NCBI GenBank assembly: GCA_937898445.1
Contig: CALEJY010000319.1
Coordinates: 1-7,452 of the forward strand
DNA from: an uncultured Candidatus Melainabacteria bacterium
Lineage (GTDB): Bacteria; Cyanobacteriota; Vampirovibrionia; Gastranaerophilales; Gastranaerophilaceae
Direction of reading: 5' to 3'
DNA length: 7,452 nt
The notes under the pieces are model-generated. The model was given only the letters and a program-made list of their open reading frames with translations. It was not told where the DNA came from and made no database searches. The translations under genes were made by a program, and so were the position numbers. Positions 5,394-7,452 of this stretch are shown piece after piece. Position 1 is the first letter of the stretch. Each line of letters starts with the position of its first letter.

Positions 5394-7095
5394 TTTTGAA
5401 GAAAAGAAATTTTTACCAGTTCCTGTAGTTCAACAAAAACAGGATTATTCACAAAACGAATTTGCGGAAGAAGTCCAAGAGGACTACGAAGCAGAAAATG
5501 CTAGTGTTGAGGTTATTAGAATACTAGTGAAAATCGACAATAGGACAGAGCCACAGACCAAAAGTGAAGTAGTTATGTCCCAAATTCGTACCGTTGGAAA
5601 AAATGGTAATGAATTTACTATTAGACTGAATAGTAGAGATTTGGCAGATGTTAGGAGTTGGAAAACTGCAATATCAGCCGTTACCGCAAATTTAGATATG
5701 CCCATGAAAGAAAAAGATTTCAGGGAACTCAAACAAAAATGGTACGAAAACGCAAAAAACAAAAATATTTTTGCATGTGCAGGTAACCAAAACGGTCAAT
5801 TTATTTGGGCAAATGCAATTTATGATTTTGCAACACAAAAACTTACTTATGCTCAAAAGATTGATGAAACGAAAAATTATGACAGCGTTGAAAATTCACT
5901 CGTTGACATGGGCAATACTTGCAGACCAATGCTCTACCCTGTAGAGAGAAAATCTGAAGATGTCTTTAGAGAGTTTTTTACTACCTTATGTCGAACTTTT
6001 CCAAAATCAGAGGTTTTGGTCTGTTTTGGAATGGCTTTAGGTACTATCTTTTGGGATATTTTCCAAAAGGAAGCAGAGGGTGTTCCGCCGATTTTCTTCA
6101 TCGGAGAATCAAATTCAGGGAAAAGTACGATAGTGAAAACAATATCGGCAATTTTCGGATTGTGCAAAAACTCCGACTTTATGAGTGGAAATTCGACACC
6201 TTATGCAATTATGCAGGAACTTTATTCTCGTATGAATATCCCTGTATTTATTGAAGAATTACCTCCTGAAATCTTTGGAAAGTTAGCTCCTGTGGTGAAA
6301 AATATCTACAACGCAATATCTCGAGGTCGAGGGAAAAAAGACGGTGTCGAAAAAACGAAAATTTTGACAAATTTAGTTTCAACATCGAATCACTTCTTTA
6401 GAGATATTTCATTAGAGTTACTCTCTAGGATAGCGTTTGTGAACATGAAAAAAGGTGAATTCAATTTGGAAAATTTTCCGTACTTTGATGTCGAAAAGCG
6501 TAAGGAATTATCTCAAATTTTACCAGTATTCTTGCGTTGTAGAAAAGGAATAGTTTTGGTGTATAGATACATTTATGACCAACTTAACAAACTTATACCA
6601 GAAAAAGGTCGTCATATCTCTAATTTAGCAATTTCTTGCACAATGTGGTATTTAGTGAATTCTATTCTGAAATACCCTCTTGTGAATTTGGCACAAATAG
6701 CGATTGATTACAATGCAAAATACCAAAGTTACTTGAATTCCGAAGTCAAATCCTCCGACATTATTCTGAACGACATAACTTGTATGCTAGTTGCGGATAG
6801 ACTTGATTATGGACAAGATTACAAACTTATCCATGGTACTACTTTGCGACTTAATCTTAACAGGTATATTGAGAAATTCAATGTTGCTAATCCGCAAAAC
6901 ATGATGTCCCCTGCACAATTCAGGCTTTTAGTGGCAAATGACAAACGTTTTGATACTAAATCTGTTGTTATGAAAGGCTTGAATAGAGCTATCTCTATTG
7001 ATGTTTCAGGAAATGATTACTTGCTGGAAAAAATAAAAACGCAAAAGAATTACTGGTTTGCAAATCCTGCAAATAAAGGAAATGATGAGGATTAA
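5386..7095 (+). CDS. P-loop ATPase, helicase-like (DUF927/SCC Cch-type), 569 residues
   Basis: Residues 1-40 are acidic and probably disordered. Residues 41-200 form a mixed N-domain. The ATPase core follows: Walker A GESNSGKST (240-248) with Lys246, a Walker B-like strand PVFIEE (286-291) with Glu290/Glu291, a polar sensor-1-like STSNH (332-336, Asn335) and a possible arginine finger in LLSRIAF (Arg348). Between Walker B and sensor 1 comes a basic stretch, SRGRGKKDG (312-320). This order and the C-terminal helical and winged-helix-like region (about 450-550) resemble DUF927-type and SCC Cch-type helicases of mobile elements. I infer DNA unwinding for element replication or transfer; the exact family is not certain. 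The ribosome site AAGGGAGG (5372-5379) is 6 bases from the ATG and lies inside the overlapping 39-residue ORF. The recombinase gene follows after a hairpin. Confidence 0.8.
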   Translation: MTNFEEKKFLPVPVVQQKQDYSQNEFAEEVQEDYEAENASVEVIRILVKIDNRTEPQTKSEVVMSQIRTVGKNGNEFTIRLNSRDLADVRSWKTAISAVTANLDMPMKEKDFRELKQKWYENAKNKNIFACAGNQNGQFIWANAIYDFATQKLTYAQKIDETKNYDSVENSLVDMGNTCRPMLYPVERKSEDVFREFFTTLCRTFPKSEVLVCFGMALGTIFWDIFQKEAEGVPPIFFIGESNSGKSTIVKTISAIFGLCKNSDFMSGNSTPYAIMQELYSRMNIPVFIEELPPEIFGKLAPVVKNIYNAISRGRGKKDGVEKTKILTNLVSTSNHFFRDISLELLSRIAFVNMKKGEFNLENFPYFDVEKRKELSQILPVFLRCRKGIVLVYRYIYDQLNKLIPEKGRHISNLAISCTMWYLVNSILKYPLVNLAQIAIDYNAKYQSYLNSEVKSSDIILNDITCMLVADRLDYGQDYKLIHGTTLRLNLNRYIEKFNVANPQNMMSPAQFRLLVANDKRFDTKSVVMKGLNRAISIDVSGNDYLLEKIKTQKNYWFANPANKGNDED

Positions 7096-7111
7096 TTCTA
7101 TTTGAAAATGA

Positions 7112-7148
7112 AAAACCACCCTGTGTAGTCTTATGCAGGGTTGGTTTT
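7112..7148 (+). terminator. hairpin terminator or attenuator between ATPase and recombinase
   Basis: AAAACC-A-CCCTG (7112-7123) pairs with CAGGG-TT-GGTTTT (7136-7148), giving 5 and 6 pairs around a small internal mismatch and a 12-base loop. It begins 16 bases after the ATPase stop. The only T run is TTTT in the 3' arm, followed by CAGCAG, so termination may be partial. I see no strong promoter between it and the recombinase, which suggests that some read-through feeds the recombinase gene. Confidence 0.55.
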
Positions 7149-7185
7149 CAGCAGTACATAAAAACAAAAAGGAGTATAAAATATT

Positions 7186-7452
7186 ATGATATTTAACTAC
7201 AAAGACGTACTTAATAAATGGGAAAATCTAACATCGCTTGATTGTATTTACTATTGTAGAGTTTCAAGCAAAGAGCAAGAAAAAGGTACGTCTTTAGATG
7301 ACCAAAAGGAAATATGTGAAACTTTTTGCAGAGGATACAAAATGAATATTATTGAGGGATTTTCTGAAAATGTTAGTGCTATGAAAGGCGGGAAAAGACC
7401 TAAGTTTAATAAAATGGTACAAATGTTCAAAGACGGTAAAGCAAAAGTGCTT
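7186..7452 (+). CDS. serine recombinase, N-terminal part (cut by window end)
   Basis: The first 89 residues of a site-specific recombinase of the resolvase/invertase superfamily are present. After a 19-residue extension comes CIYYCRVSSKEQ (residues 20-31), with the catalytic Ser27 and the active-site Arg25. TSLDDQKEICETFC follows (35-48), then FSENVSAMKGGKRPKFNKMVQMFKDGKAKVL (about 59-89, where RP-x-F and the GK turn are conserved). The TSLDDQ spacing and the SA...RP block are typical of large serine recombinases (integrases, CcrA/B/C, TndX type), but overall length cannot be seen. GGAG (7171-7174) lies 11 bases before the ATG, and no other early Met fits. By family knowledge it cuts both DNA strands through a phosphoserine link to integrate, excise or invert DNA. 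Beside the ATPase it marks a mobile element. Confidence 0.93.
   Translation, partial: MIFNYKDVLNKWENLTSLDCIYYCRVSSKEQEKGTSLDDQKEICETFCRGYKMNIIEGFSENVSAMKGGKRPKFNKMVQMFKDGKAKVL

Noticed and set aside
5484..6254. Other-frame ORFs within the ATPase gene on both strands
   Set aside because: They overlap the ATPase domain coding sequence, which accounts for the region; no ribosome sites or family features.
1..7452. CRISPR array, tRNA or rRNA genes, complete insertion sequence, alternative genetic code
   Set aside because: No regular spaced repeats, no cloverleaf or rRNA-like blocks and no transposase with terminal inverted repeats were seen. TGA, TAA and TAG all serve as stops.

Overview
This AT-rich window (about one third G+C by eye) reads with the standard bacterial code. 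TAA, TAG and TGA all end reading frames, and most starts have an AAGGAG- or GAAAGG-type ribosome site. No rRNA, tRNA or CRISPR array is visible. The combination of a low-GC genome, a lipoprotein-like TPR protein and a MerR/HspR-type regulator would fit a gut-type low-GC bacterium. A non-photosynthetic cyanobacterial relative (Gastranaerophilales/Vampirovibrionia) is a guess from the look of the proteins; nothing here proves the phylum.

Layout from left to right. A short hairpin terminator (13-34) is followed by an untranslated leader and an unrecognised 176-residue protein (257-787, +). Next is a noncoding stretch of about 360 bases with a perfect 12-bp hairpin (937-965). A MerR-family regulator (1149-1508, -) is divergent from a tight three-gene operon (1674-4488, +). 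The operon encodes a membrane-anchored DUF4352-like protein, a 572-residue protein with a lipoprotein-type signal, two further membrane segments and TPRs, and a 160-residue exported TPR protein. The last two share a C-terminal module ending in Cys...Tyr-Cys. I infer an envelope assembly, possibly controlled by the divergent regulator; its function is unknown.

A zinc-ribbon protein of unknown function (4497-5078, -) converges on this operon. Its start region has no ribosome site but carries an extended -10 element, so it may be translated from a leaderless mRNA.

The right end looks like the core of a mobile element. It has a 39-residue ORF (5274-5393) whose stop overlaps the start of a 569-residue P-loop ATPase (5386-7095), then a hairpin, then the N-terminal catalytic part of a serine recombinase cut off by the window end (7186-7452). 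A helicase-like ATPase beside a serine recombinase recalls the cch-ccr core of staphylococcal SCC elements. This analogy in layout is the main point of interest in the window. The ends of any such element are not visible here.
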